A stretch of 43,012 nucleotides of DNA from CBIHON01 sp966211965 (GCA_966211965.1 CBIHON010000045.1:1-43012); one strand, 5' to 3'. Counted from the first letter of the stretch, positions 1-8,952 are shown. Notes: generated by a model from the sequence alone, not told the origin. Translations and numbers: made by a program.

Positions 1-37
1 CGAGCGGCGTGATGACTTCGAAAATATGGTCGCTCAT
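1..37 (-). CDS. Truncated gene, N-terminal 12 codons only
   Basis: A minus-strand ATG at 37 opens a frame that runs off the left edge of the window. It reads MSDHIFEVITPL. An AAGGA ribosome-binding motif lies about 11 nt upstream. The start overlaps the stop codon of an upstream minus-strand frame (34-354) in an ATGA arrangement, which would allow translational coupling if that frame is real. Too little protein is visible to name a family. Confidence 0.5.
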   Translation of the reverse strand, partial: MSDHIFEVITPL

Positions 38-354
38 CGGGTGTGATCCTTCATTGGCGTGGTTCCTGTGGGATTGGGGTGGCGAAGCGTGGTGACACTT
101 GCCATGGATGTGCCGCCATGGGCAGGTTGGCCTGGATGGCGGCGGATGAAAATTCCCGGGTCTTTGCGTGACGGTACGGCCACACGCATCCGCGGTGTCG
201 AATGGATCGCCGGACTGAGGCCCAGGGCAAAACCAGGGGTGGAGCAGTCAAGCCGGGGTGCGGCGTCAACACGTTGGCGGCGTGGCGCGGAAGCGGCCTC
301 GGCGGCAAGCTGGTTTTCAGAAACGGATGGACGAGTAACGAGCGCTTGCGCCAT
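34..354 (-). CDS. Possible small upstream protein, 106 aa, doubtful
   Basis: This minus-strand frame starts at 354 after an AGGGAG motif only 3 nt from the ATG. It ends with a TGA that overlaps the ATG of the truncated gene at 37. A TATAAT hexamer lies about 120 nt upstream. Against it, the protein is rich in Pro, Arg, Ala and Ser, has no recognisable domain or hydrophobic core, and looks like translated non-coding GC-rich DNA. It may be a leader region rather than a gene. Confidence 0.25.
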   Translation of the reverse strand: MAQALVTRPSVSENQLAAEAASAPRRQRVDAAPRLDCSTPGFALGLSPAIHSTPRMRVAVPSRKDPGIFIRRHPGQPAHGGTSMASVTTLRHPNPTGTTPMKDHTR

Positions 355-471
355 AGACTCCCTGCTGTTTTATCTTTGAAATGCGCACTTCGCGCTGACC
401 GGAATGTGCTCGAAGCTGTTTTTTGCCCGGACAGCAATGCGTCAAAAAGACCGGAAATGATTCGATAAGCA

Positions 472-500
472 ATTATATATTAATAACTTTTCTGGCTTGG
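472..500 (-). promoter_or_regulatory. AT-rich promoter-like element, minus strand
   Basis: On the minus strand a perfect TATAAT (complement of 472-477) lies inside a strongly AT-rich block in an otherwise GC-rich region. No convincing -35 hexamer stands at 16-18 nt. It points toward the frames at 354 and 37. The rest of the gap between 355 and 668 shows no gene. Confidence 0.35.
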
Positions 501-573
501 TATTTTATTTGCCTGCTGGCATGCCAGGAATAGGAGAGGGAGGATTTTGACAGAGGGGAAAAGGAGGAAAAGG

Positions 574-606
574 GCGATTGGCTTCAAGCATTGAATAGCC
601 AATCGC
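574..606 (-). terminator. Hairpin after the ABC transporter operon
   Basis: GCGATTGGCT (574-583) and AGCCAATCGC (597-606) form a perfect 10 bp stem with a 13 nt loop, 62 nt past the stop of the permease gene. On the minus strand the stem is followed by a pyrimidine-rich run (CCCTTTTCCTCCTTTTCC), not a pure T tract. It is a plausible weak terminator. Confidence 0.45.
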
Positions 607-668
607 AACTTTAGCTAACGATGCCGTTTCTTCCTCCACTCGCCCAACCCTGTGGGCCTGTTCAGGAA

Positions 669-1426
669 TCAGGCCTTGATCCGGTAACCCGTTTTGAAGA
701 TGCGCCCAACGGTAACCAGGCACAGAGCCAGGAACAGCAAGGTCATGCCGATGCTGAGCGTAACGTTGACGTCTGCCACGCCATAGAAACTCCAGCGAAA
801 ACCGCTGATCAGGTAAACCACCGGGTTTAACAGCGAGACCGTTTGCCAGAACGGCGGCAGCATGTTGATCGAATAGAAGCTGCCGCCCAGGAAAGTCAGC
901 GGCGTGATGACGAGCAGGGGAACGATCTGCAGTTTTTCAAAGCCGTCGGCCCACACCCCGATGATGAAACCGAACAGGCTGAACGTCACCGCGGTGAGCG
1001 CCAGAAAGGCCGCCATCCAGACCGGATGCACGATGTCGAACGGAACGAAAAACCGCGCCGTGACCAGGATGATCATGCCCAGGATGATCGATTTGCTGGC
1101 CGCCGCCCCAACATAGCCGCACAGGATTTCAACATGAGAGATCGGTGCCGACAGGATCTCGTAGATCGTGCCCGAGAACTTGGGCATGTAGATGCCGAAG
1201 GAGGCATTGGAAATGCTCTGCGTCAGCAGCGACAGCATGATCATGCCCGGCACGATGAACGCGCCATAGCTGACACCGTCGATCTGGCCCATGCGTGAAC
1301 CGATCGCCGAACCGAACACGACAAAGTAGAGCACGGTCGAGATGACCGGCGATGCAATGCTTTGCATCAGGGTGCGCCAGGTGCGCGCCATTTCGAACTG
1401 ATAGATTGCGCGGATAGCGTAGAGAT

Positions 1427-1430
<4 letters not shown>
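669..1430 (-). CDS. yadH: ABC-2 type transporter permease (YadH-like)
   Basis: This 253-residue integral membrane protein is the permease half of an ABC-2 exporter. About six hydrophobic segments are visible, at roughly residues 20-40, 58-78, 105-130, 138-160, 170-190 and 225-245. The family signature region around LTFLGGSFYSINMLPPFW, between membrane segments, is present. Length is normal for the YadH/NodJ-like group. Its ATG overlaps the stop of the ATPase gene by 4 nt (ATGA), so the two are translationally coupled. The substrate cannot be told from sequence; relatives export lipids, polysaccharides or drugs. A hairpin 60 nt downstream probably ends the operon. Confidence 0.9.
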
Positions 1431-2353
<923 letters not shown>

Positions 2354-2443
2354 ACGAGGTCCTTATGGGTGGCAAAAGAGGGATGAAGTCCAGTCTTGTC
2401 TTTGCTTGGTTGCGTTTCATGGAAATGCCAGGCAACGCAACAG

Positions 2444-2482
2444 TTCGTAGTAGGGGGAGCGCAGCGCAACCCCTCCTACGAA
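2444..2482. repeat. REP-like hairpin with CGTAGG core
   Basis: TTCGTAGTAGGGG (2444-2456) pairs with CCCCTCCTACGAA (2470-2482) with one mismatch. The 13 nt loop is AGCGCAGCGCAA-like. It sits between the end of the MNIO operon (2492) and the start of the ABC operon (2353). There is no T tract, so a repetitive palindromic element is more likely than a standard terminator. Its core resembles the palindrome at 23927-23964. Confidence 0.55.
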
Positions 2483-2491
2483 ACTGGGAGC

Positions 2492-2740
2492 CTAATCCAA
2501 GATATTAGCCAAAAACCGCCGGACGCGCCCGCGCCTGCGATTGTGTTGGGCGCGCTTCCATGCATAGCTGCCGGCTGCCATCTCCAATCCGGCGCGATCG
2601 ATCCGGCTCATCGCGATCGCTTCCGCTGCCGACAATCCTGCTCGCCGCGCTTCTGCTTCGGGGTCGCGAAAAAAGCGCTCGCGCGCCGCGGCATCGGTGT
2701 ATAGCAACGCCAGGAATGCTTCGAGCGCGGGCGAACTCAT
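2492..2740 (-). CDS. Small MNIO-associated protein, 82 aa
   Basis: The last gene of the four-gene operon. Its ATG overlaps the DUF692 stop by 4 nt (ATGA), so its output is tied to that enzyme. The first half is a predicted helical module (ALEAFLALLYTDAAARERFF, then DPEAEARRAGLSAAEA) and the C-terminus is very basic (KRAQHNRRRGRVRR). DUF692 enzymes normally need a partner protein that binds the substrate peptide (MbnC, TglI, HvfC). This protein is far shorter than those, but its place and helical start suggest a minimal partner. That role is inferred; no family name is certain. Confidence 0.75.
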   Translation of the reverse strand: MSSPALEAFLALLYTDAAARERFFRDPEAEARRAGLSAAEAIAMSRIDRAGLEMAAGSYAWKRAQHNRRRGRVRRFLANILD

Positions 2741-3615
2741 GCCGCCTGCTCCGCATCGGCGTGCAGGGCGCGGCCGAGCCGCAAAGCTTCGCGCGCGGCA
2801 TTCAATTGCGCCAGCAGCGAACCGAAATCCGGGTAGTTGCCGTCACGTTCCAGGACCACTGTCAGAGGCTGCGGCGCATGTTGCGCCAGCAGGGTCAGCA
2901 GCGCATATACGGCCGGCGGGACGTCGTGCACATGGTCGTCCAGCAGGCGCATGGCAGGCGGCTGCAAACCGCCGGGTTCGGCGATCCAGTGACCGCCGCT
3001 CAAGTGCACCGAGCGCACTCTATGCAAGGGAAAACGCAGCAGAAAGGCTTCCGGTTCCTCGCCGAAATTGACCGCGTTCGCATATAGATTGTGCAGATCC
3101 AGCAATAGAGGCGCCTCGCTGCCGGTAATGATCTGCGTGGTCCAGTCCGCTTCGTCGAGTGTGCTGGCCGGCGGGCGGATCAGGGTGGCGATATTCTCCA
3201 TCGCCGGCGCACGTCCCACGATGCGTTGCGCGCGTTCGATGTTGGCGATGGCGCCGGCGGCGCTCTCCGGCGTGCGTGGCGGTGCGGCGAGATGACCGAT
3301 TTCGATGCCGCCGCCGCGCACGAAGGCCAGGTGCTCGGACCAGGATTCCGGTTGCAGCGCATCGACCAGACGAGCCATTTTGTCGATCCGTTTCGGATCG
3401 ACCGGCACGGTTGATGCCAATCCCATCGCCACGCCGTGCAAGCTTAACGGGCATTGCGCGGACAAGGTGCGCAAGGCGCGCAATTGCCGGGGCGAGGCGC
3501 GGTAATGATCTTCTGCGATGACTTCGAGGACGTCGATGCTGTCGAGGTTGGCAAAAATCCCGGCCGCCAGTTCTCCGCGCCAGCCGATGCCGACCCGATC
3601 GCGCTCAGCCGCCAC
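2737..3615 (-). CDS. DUF692 multinuclear non-heme iron oxygenase (MNIO)
   Basis: A TIM-barrel enzyme of the MbnB/TglH/HvfB family, 292 residues. Characterised members use two or three irons and O2 to modify cysteines in ribosomal peptides. The metal-binding pattern is visible: His60 (LHGVAMG), Glu94-His95 (SEHLAF), Glu140-Asn141 (MENIATL), Asp173 and His175 (LLDLHNLYANAVN), His204 (SVHLSGGHW), the DHVHD block (227-231) and Glu256 (VVLERDGNYPD). I place the start at GTG 3615 because GGAGG lies 5 nt upstream and family members begin about here. The open frame continues to 3717 only as Ala/Val-rich translation of the previous gene's Gly/Cys codons. The gene overlaps the membrane-protein gene by 11 nt and the 82-residue gene by 4 nt. 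Confidence 0.9.
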   Translation of the reverse strand: MAAERDRVGIGWRGELAAGIFANLDSIDVLEVIAEDHYRASPRQLRALRTLSAQCPLSLHGVAMGLASTVPVDPKRIDKMARLVDALQPESWSEHLAFVRGGGIEIGHLAAPPRTPESAAGAIANIERAQRIVGRAPAMENIATLIRPPASTLDEADWTTQIITGSEAPLLLDLHNLYANAVNFGEEPEAFLLRFPLHRVRSVHLSGGHWIAEPGGLQPPAMRLLDDHVHDVPPAVYALLTLLAQHAPQPLTVVLERDGNYPDFGSLLAQLNAAREALRLGRALHADAEQAA

Positions 3616-4504
3616 ACCCGCCTCCACAGCCGCCGCCGCAACTACTTCCGCAACTGCTTCCGCTGCCCGAACTGCAGCTGCTGCCGTCGCTGCCGCTGTC
3701 GCTGCTATTGCTGCCATTGCTCGACTTGGCCGGGTACAGCGTGTTCACGAACGGAAAGAGCGCATTGGGCAATACCGCGATGCCGAACACGGCGGCCACC
3801 AGTGCAGCCTCGTTGGTTTGCCCGCCGGCGGCAAGCTTGTTGGCGCGTGCTTTCAGGCGCGCGAACAATACCCTGAGGTCGGCCAGCAAGGCATCGCCGC
3901 GTGCGGTGGTGCGCTTTTTCAGCACGAAGAAGATTGCCAGAGAAAACATCAGCGTCAGCAGGAACAGGAACAGCAGGTTGTGCCGCCCTTGCGACAGTGC
4001 GAGATCGGTCTTGATCGCGGTAGTGGTCCACAGGCAGGCCAGTGCGATCAGGCCGGGGATGAAGCGTGTTTCCATGAACCGCGGGCCGACCAGCAAGTCC
4101 TGCTCTTTCAGCTTGTCCCGATATTGCCTGCAGGCCGCAATGTCCTCGGCGCCGCGCAGGATTTCTCCTGCTTCTGCCGGCCTCAGGTAGCGCGCAAGAA
4201 CGGCTTGTTCTATCGGCCGGGCTGCCGACTTGACGGCATCGCCGCTTCGGGTGTGCAGCATGCTGCCTTCGGCCTTGATCAAACCCCGGTCGACCAGTGA
4301 AATGGTGGCGATCTTCAGCGCTTCGGCCGCGCCGGCGCGCAGGTAGGCGATGCAATACGGATCTTTCGCAACCGATGTCGTGGCCCGTTCGCCTTCGGTT
4401 TCCCGGCGTGCGATCCAGCTTCGCAATCCGAGCCAGACCGCGATGCCGAAGAAAAAATAAAACAGCAGGAACTGGAAGCCGGTGAGCAGGAAGGGATTGA
4501 GCAT
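3605..4504 (-). CDS. TIGR04222-like membrane protein with Gly/Cys tail
   Basis: A 299-residue membrane protein with hydrophobic segments near residues 5-27, 148-168, 175-198 and 236-258. It resembles, from memory, the TIGR04222 family, whose members carry a low-complexity C-terminus. Here the last 40 residues are almost only Ser, Gly, Asn and Asp, ending in five cysteines (277, 285, 289, 293, 297). The last four are spaced exactly four residues apart (CGSSCGGGCGGGCGG). The start chosen is ATG 4504 with GAGG 5 nt before it; a GTG two codons earlier is the alternative. It lies 7 nt after the nucleotidyltransferase-like gene and overlaps the MNIO gene. The tail is a candidate MNIO substrate or metal-binding tail; this is inference. 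Confidence 0.8.
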   Translation of the reverse strand: MLNPFLLTGFQFLLFYFFFGIAVWLGLRSWIARRETEGERATTSVAKDPYCIAYLRAGAAEALKIATISLVDRGLIKAEGSMLHTRSGDAVKSAARPIEQAVLARYLRPAEAGEILRGAEDIAACRQYRDKLKEQDLLVGPRFMETRFIPGLIALACLWTTTAIKTDLALSQGRHNLLFLFLLTLMFSLAIFFVLKKRTTARGDALLADLRVLFARLKARANKLAAGGQTNEAALVAAVFGIAVLPNALFPFVNTLYPAKSSNGSNSSDSGSDGSSCSSGSGSSCGSSCGGGCGGGCGG

Positions 4505-4511
4505 GTTCACC

Positions 4512-5246
4512 TCACTGCAAGCGCTCGACGCGTTCGCGCAGATGCCGGCATAAGCGGATCAGGTTCATCAAGACCGGCGCTGCCGTGCCCGGGGCCAATC
4601 GGCCATTTTCGCGCGCGGCCGACATCGCTTCCAGGGCCGCATGCAGTTCGGGGATCTGCAATTCCCGCACGATGCTTTCCAGTGCCGATTTCGGGCTGGA
4701 GAGCTGTTCCTTTCCTTCGAGTTGCAGCAGCGACGCCGCGCAGGAACGCAAGGGCGGGGCGCTATCGGCGATCACCTGCGCCAATTGTTCCTCGCGCAGG
4801 CTGATCAGTACATAACGCTCGCGCAAACGGAGCTGCAGGTTGAGCAGGATCTGCTTCAGGCGATTGATCAAGGCCTCGCGCGAACTGGAGAGTTGGGCGA
4901 AGGGATCGCTGCCATGCAATATGCGGTGGCGCGCCCCGATGTCGGAGAACTTCACGGCGAAGGCATCGGCCGCGGCCGGCAATTCGGCTTCCAGCACAAA
5001 CATCGCGTTCAACTGCACCGCTGCGTGCGCCAGGCGCATCGGCTCGCGCAGCGCGTCGGCGCCGTCCTGCTCGAAGCGCCGCAGGATCAACAGCACGTTG
5101 ACATCGGAGGTGGTGCGCAATTGTCCTTCGGCGGCCGAGCCGAACAGCACGATCGAAACCAGGTCGGTTTTGAAGGCGTCTTGCGCCGCGCTCACAAAAT
5201 CGTCCAGGCATTTTTCAACTTCAACGGGCAGCTTGTTCATAGTCAT
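4512..5246 (-). CDS. Nucleotidyltransferase-fold protein, degenerate active site
   Basis: The first gene of the MNIO operon, 244 residues. The N-terminal third has the nucleotidyltransferase fingerprint: LFGSAAEG with Gly36-Ser37, then TSDVNVLLIL. The usual Asp-x-Asp pair is Asp48-Val-Asn50 here, so one metal-binding acidic residue is replaced and activity is doubtful. The rest is predicted all-helical (residues 95-244) with no recognised motif, resembling a C-terminal helical domain that often accompanies this fold. Spacing to the next gene is 7 nt. A substrate-binding or regulatory role is possible. ATG codons at 5246 and 5240 compete; neither has a strong ribosome-binding site. Confidence 0.75.
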   Translation of the reverse strand: MTMNKLPVEVEKCLDDFVSAAQDAFKTDLVSIVLFGSAAEGQLRTTSDVNVLLILRRFEQDGADALREPMRLAHAAVQLNAMFVLEAELPAAADAFAVKFSDIGARHRILHGSDPFAQLSSSREALINRLKQILLNLQLRLRERYVLISLREEQLAQVIADSAPPLRSCAASLLQLEGKEQLSSPKSALESIVRELQIPELHAALEAMSAARENGRLAPGTAAPVLMNLIRLCRHLRERVERLQ

Positions 5247-5627
5247 ATCGATATGTTGTCGTCTTCAGGTGGGCGGCGCAATATTGAGTTCGTATTGAGT
5301 CCGGCATATGCGGAAATCCGGCGTGGTCATGGAGAGGCGGACGCATATTTTTTCGCGGGACGGATTTCCCCTATCCTGCGAAACAGGACCGCCGGACATG
5401 TTACAGGAAGTCTTCCTGGGAGAGTGCGTGTCGCGAATGATCGCATGCTCTCGCGGGAAAATCACCTGTCTCGCTTCACGCCGGCGGCATGCCGGTCGAG
5501 CCGGCTGGCAGCGCGATACGCGGGCATCAATGGACGCAAAATATCTTCCTGAGGTTCGGGTGTGGCAAACTATTGGTGTTGCCATCTCTTCGCCTTTGCC
5601 GCATTTCCGATACCTGAAAGAGGACCT
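5247..5627. other. Divergent intergenic region, no gene seen
   Basis: A 381 nt gap between the divergent MNIO operon and the DUF2867 gene must hold promoters for both. An imperfect hairpin, TTCGCGGGA (from about 5352) with TCCTGCGAA (from about 5375), is visible. No clear -35/-10 pair was found. Open frames here lack coding character. Confidence 0.5.
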
Positions 5628-7040
5628 ATGCTGACACTCACCAAGGTGGTTCAAACCTTTCCATCCGCACGGATTCCCTCTCGATCGGGCGGCCTCGCCG
5701 TGGAGGTGTCCCTGATCGCGCAACTGGGGCATGGTTCGGGGAATCATCTGTTTGCCAGCGTGTCGGCGCGTCAGAAAGCGCATCAGGACTTTGTCGACGA
5801 GCTCGATGAACCGTCCGCCAAGCTGGGCGGCACCGATTTCGAAAAGGGCGATCCTACCTCTTTGTATTCGTTTGCCGTCGGTCCCAAGGGGCATCCGTTT
5901 CACCGGCATGCGGGGCACCGCGTATTTACCGCCGTGGCCGGCAGCGGCGGCGCCCAACTGCGTTTTTCCAGTGCCTCGGCGGAGCAAATCGAGCAAGATC
6001 CGCGGAATTTCATCAAGGCGCTGCAATACATCAATATTCCGCCCGATTGCATGTTTACGGTCAGGTTTGGGGGAGAAACCTGGCATCAATTTGCGCCGCT
6101 CGAAAAGAACTCGCCGCATCCGGTGTTTTTTGCGCTCTCCTGCCACACCAATGAATTGGGTGGCGATTTGCCCGAGGCGCTCAAGCAAAAGGTCTTGGCC
6201 AACCAAGCCGACATCCCGTCTCTTACCGAACTGCTGCCGCAGAGCGTAGCCGCGCTGTTGCAAGACGAATCGTTGGACTCTGCCCATATTCCGACCATCG
6301 ATTTGTCGCTGGACGCACCTCCCGGCACGCTGCAGCGCGCCATGTGCAAGACGGTGCGAGGGGTCACCGGCGTGGTTCGCGGCGCCTGGGCGACATGGCG
6401 CGGATCGACCGGCTTCTTTTCCGATAACGGCGGCCGCAAGGTGGTCGAACTCGACACGGCGCCGGCGGGATCGCTATTGTTGAAGCAGTTTGCCGGGAGC
6501 GCATTTCATCATGACGATACCTTTTGCCTGACGGTGGAAGGCGCAAACTTCAAGAGCGCAGGCGCTTCTTCCTTGCTCTGCGCCTTGCTGGACGGCTTCC
6601 TGGAAAATCCCCCCGCAGGCGTCACCCGCATGATGGCATTTCGCAATACCCTGGTCAGGCCGATCGGATTGCGAACCTCGAAATTGGGTTGCCCGGTTTC
6701 ATCGCTTCTGTCGCCCTGTAAAACGAACCTGTTCGCCAATCGTTATCCTGTGCTGGATCAGGAGACGAATGATGAAAACACCCGTGCGCAAGTGATTCTT
6801 GGCGCGGACGACAAGCACCTTCTGTTCCGCTCCTGCGTCGGCGTCGAGATCGTCAACGACAAGCGCGTGGACTTTACGCTCGGGACGCGGGTGCAATGCA
6901 AGAACCTGTTCGGTCGGTTTTACATGGCAGCGATCAATCGAACGCATCGTTCTTACATTACGCCGGCCATGCTCCGGCTGGCCGTGGAGCATGCGGTTTT
7001 GCAGCAGCGGGAGATGGAGGGAGCGGTAGTCCTGGCTTGA
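5628..7040 (+). CDS. DUF2867 domain protein with N-terminal cupin-like region
   Basis: A 470-residue protein of unknown function. The C-terminal part, about residues 330-450, matches my memory of DUF2867: RNTLVRPIGLRTSK, then the ILGADDKHLLFRSCVG stretch and a final NLFGRFYMAAINRTHR block. The N-terminal region contains HPFHRHAGHRVFTAVAGSGG, a cupin-like metal-binding pattern, around residues 85-105. The start is ATG 5628 because AGAGGA lies 5 nt upstream; the frame extends further up without a ribosome-binding site. It stands alone, divergent from the MNIO operon, and may share its control region. No catalytic function can be assigned. Confidence 0.75.
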   Translation: MLTLTKVVQTFPSARIPSRSGGLAVEVSLIAQLGHGSGNHLFASVSARQKAHQDFVDELDEPSAKLGGTDFEKGDPTSLYSFAVGPKGHPFHRHAGHRVFTAVAGSGGAQLRFSSASAEQIEQDPRNFIKALQYINIPPDCMFTVRFGGETWHQFAPLEKNSPHPVFFALSCHTNELGGDLPEALKQKVLANQADIPSLTELLPQSVAALLQDESLDSAHIPTIDLSLDAPPGTLQRAMCKTVRGVTGVVRGAWATWRGSTGFFSDNGGRKVVELDTAPAGSLLLKQFAGSAFHHDDTFCLTVEGANFKSAGASSLLCALLDGFLENPPAGVTRMMAFRNTLVRPIGLRTSKLGCPVSSLLSPCKTNLFANRYPVLDQETNDENTRAQVILGADDKHLLFRSCVGVEIVNDKRVDFTLGTRVQCKNLFGRFYMAAINRTHRSYITPAMLRLAVEHAVLQQREMEGAVVLA

Positions 7041-7202
7041 TGGCGCGACTACTTCGGTACAGACTGCAATCCAGCAAGCTTCGGGTGCGGGCTTAAACAG
7101 ATGAGACCGGCCCCTGTTGCCGTCAGATACGGCGCCCGCACTGTTGTGCCGGGCGTCGCCACGCTCCTTGCCAAGGCGAAATATCCTTGACTCGTCGCAC
7201 GC

Positions 7203-7260
7203 CTAGAGCCTGTTATGAACTCAAGCAGGGCCCCCTGCTTGAGTTCATAACAGGCTCTAG
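7203..7260. repeat. Perfect 58 bp palindrome, IS-end-like
   Basis: Two 28 nt arms (7203-7230 and 7233-7260) are exact reverse complements, separated by 2 nt. Each arm begins CTAGAGCCTGTTATGAACTC reading inward. The same GCCTGTTATGAACT core recurs at 34384 and, in reverse, at 38130-38149. Outer flanks near 7107-7128 and 7270-7291 are also inverted copies of each other with a few mismatches. It sits in a gap (7041-7372) with no gene. It may be two IS ends joined head to head, or a strong hairpin. Confidence 0.85.
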
Positions 7261-7372
7261 CGGTCATCCGCATCTGGCGGCAACAGGAACCTGCCCCATT
7301 ATTTTTTTAGAGCCTCTAACGTCGCGTGTTTTGTGCGGATTATTTGCGCATGTCAACCGCTGCGGCTTGCCT

Positions 7373-7777
7373 TCATTGCGACTGCCGCGAGAAATGCAGG
7401 ACTTTGCTTTTCAGGGAGACTTCTTCCTGCATCTTTTCTATTTCAGCCAGCAGGCTGAGCAAGGCCGCCAGCCAGGGATAGCGCTTGAACCGCAGCGTGG
7501 CATTTTCGGTGGAAAGCGTCTGCGTCCATTCCGCCGTCAGAATGCGCGGCTTGGTCTTGCTGTAGACGCCGCCTTGATGTTGGGCGCGCTTGCCGAGATA
7601 GGCGAGTGCGGAGCGGCGTTTTGCCGTCAACACATCCTCGACATGCGTGAGCTTGCCGCTGTCTATCTTGCGACAGGCTTCGAGGTACGCATGCCAGTCG
7701 CCGGCCGCGTTTTCGATTCGCATGTCTGCATTTGCTTCATCCAATTTCTCGTGCGAAAGCTGGTCAAGAATCTTCAT
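7373..7777 (-). CDS. Hypothetical protein, 134 aa
   Basis: A soluble, charged, mostly helical protein. The central part (NAAGDWHAYLEACRKIDSGK, then THVEDVLTAKRRSALAYLG) and the C-terminus (ALLSLLAEIEKMQEEVSLK) look like real helices. No family is recognised. The start chosen is ATG 7777, which has AGAGGA 9-10 nt upstream. A longer version from GTG 7852 is possible but has no clear ribosome-binding site. The gene stands alone on the minus strand next to the large palindrome. Confidence 0.6.
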   Translation of the reverse strand: MKILDQLSHEKLDEANADMRIENAAGDWHAYLEACRKIDSGKLTHVEDVLTAKRRSALAYLGKRAQHQGGVYSKTKPRILTAEWTQTLSTENATLRFKRYPWLAALLSLLAEIEKMQEEVSLKSKVLHFSRQSQ

Positions 7778-8208
7778 ATTGCGCTTCCTCTTCATCTGCT
7801 CAAGGTTGATTATCGATTTCCGTCTTTCAAATGAATCCGAGTTGTTGCTCACAAAAATCTCTGCATGAAAAATTAGTTCGAAATTTGCCGCAAGCCGTTG
7901 GCGAGAATCGCGGAGTAGAAGCGGCCGCCTGGGATGGCGCCTGAAAAATTAAATTATTGATAACAAGTATTGACCGATCTGAAAAGAATCGCTATCAGCG
8001 GTCGCGGGATGTCATTGTCGATATTCGCTTAGATATCTTGTCGCGAAATACCTACGCAGGTAGGAATCCTGGAAGCAATTGATTGCTTTGCGGCTTCATA
8101 TGGCGCATCCAGAGAAGGGGCGCGGAAAGGGAGGGCAAGAAGGAAACGGGTGAGCAGGGAGGGCAATTCTGCAGGATGAGGCCTTAACATGCAAGCATTG
8201 ACGTGCGC
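7778..8208. other. Intergenic gap, AT-rich stretch, no gene seen
   Basis: The region upstream of the 134-residue gene is relatively AT-rich around 7935-7965 (AAATTAAATTATTGATAAC), which may hold its minus-strand promoter. A short CCTAC-GCAG-GTAGG hairpin lies near 8050. No confident promoter hexamers or small genes were found. Confidence 0.4.
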
Positions 8209-8952
8209 TCATTCCAGATATTGCGCATTCCACCGCACATACATGGCATACACCGCCGCTTTCATCGCATATTTGTCCGCATAATCCTTGGGGGCGATCG
8301 GGTCGTACACGTAGTAGTTGGCGCGGTTGTTGACAGTGCGGATCATATGCCAGATCTTGTGCGGCAGCAGGTAAGGCGGCTGCCATTCGAAATCGTCCTG
8401 CGCTTCGTAATGCAGGAACAGCGGCAGGATAGGCACGCCGGTTCGCATCGAGACTTCGAAAGCGCCGGATTTGAAGCTTTCGAACAGGCGCCGCCCCTTG
8501 CAGCCGCCTTCCGGGTAGAGCGCGATGTTCTGTCCCGCGTTGACGGCCTGCACCATGGTTTCGATGGCTTGGTCGCGCGAAGCGGGGTCGTCGCGATCGA
8601 CGTACAAGGTGCCGGCTGCCTTGCTGATGCGGCCTACGATGAACCAGTCCTGCACCTGCAGCTTGGCCAGGGAGACCACGTCGAACAATGCGGGAATGCC
8701 GATGTCTTCCAGCGCGGCCGGGTGATTGGCGATCAGGATGAAGCGCGCCGGCAGGCGCTTGTGGTTTTTCTGATGCAGGCGCAGGTCGACATCGAGCGCC
8801 CGCACGAAAGCCCGGCACCAGGCGTTGAACATGCGCGCGACCGGATGAGTCCCAGGCCAGGGCAGCCAGGACAGCAGGTACATCAGCGCGGTGAAGACGA
8901 TGAAATCGGCCCAGCCCAGGAGTTTTCGCAGCAGGCGCAGCAGCAGGACCAT
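8209..8952 (-). CDS. PlsC-like 1-acylglycerol-3-phosphate acyltransferase
   Basis: A 247-residue lysophospholipid acyltransferase of the PlsC family, likely transferring a fatty acyl chain to lysophosphatidic acid or a related lipid at the inner membrane. A hydrophobic N-terminal segment (residues 12-32) is present. Block I is NHPAALEDIG with His77. The normal acidic residue of HX4D is Glu82, with Asp83 next, so the motif is HX4E or HX5D. Block III appears as YPEGGCKGRR, followed by FKSGAFEVSMRTGVPILPL. The length fits the family. It stands alone, with an inverted GGCCTCTAAAAAT-type repeat directly upstream. The exact acyl acceptor is unknown. Confidence 0.85.
   Translation of the reverse strand: MVLLLRLLRKLLGWADFIVFTALMYLLSWLPWPGTHPVARMFNAWCRAFVRALDVDLRLHQKNHKRLPARFILIANHPAALEDIGIPALFDVVSLAKLQVQDWFIVGRISKAAGTLYVDRDDPASRDQAIETMVQAVNAGQNIALYPEGGCKGRRLFESFKSGAFEVSMRTGVPILPLFLHYEAQDDFEWQPPYLLPHKIWHMIRTVNNRANYYVYDPIAPKDYADKYAMKAAVYAMYVRWNAQYLE

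Noticed and set aside
3616..3717. 34-residue N-terminal extension of the DUF692 protein
   Set aside because: An Ala/Val-rich translation of the upstream Gly/Cys codons; a good GTG with GGAGG lies downstream.
5265..6287. 340-residue minus-strand open frame
   Set aside because: Antisense to the DUF2867 gene and its leader; no protein-like pattern.
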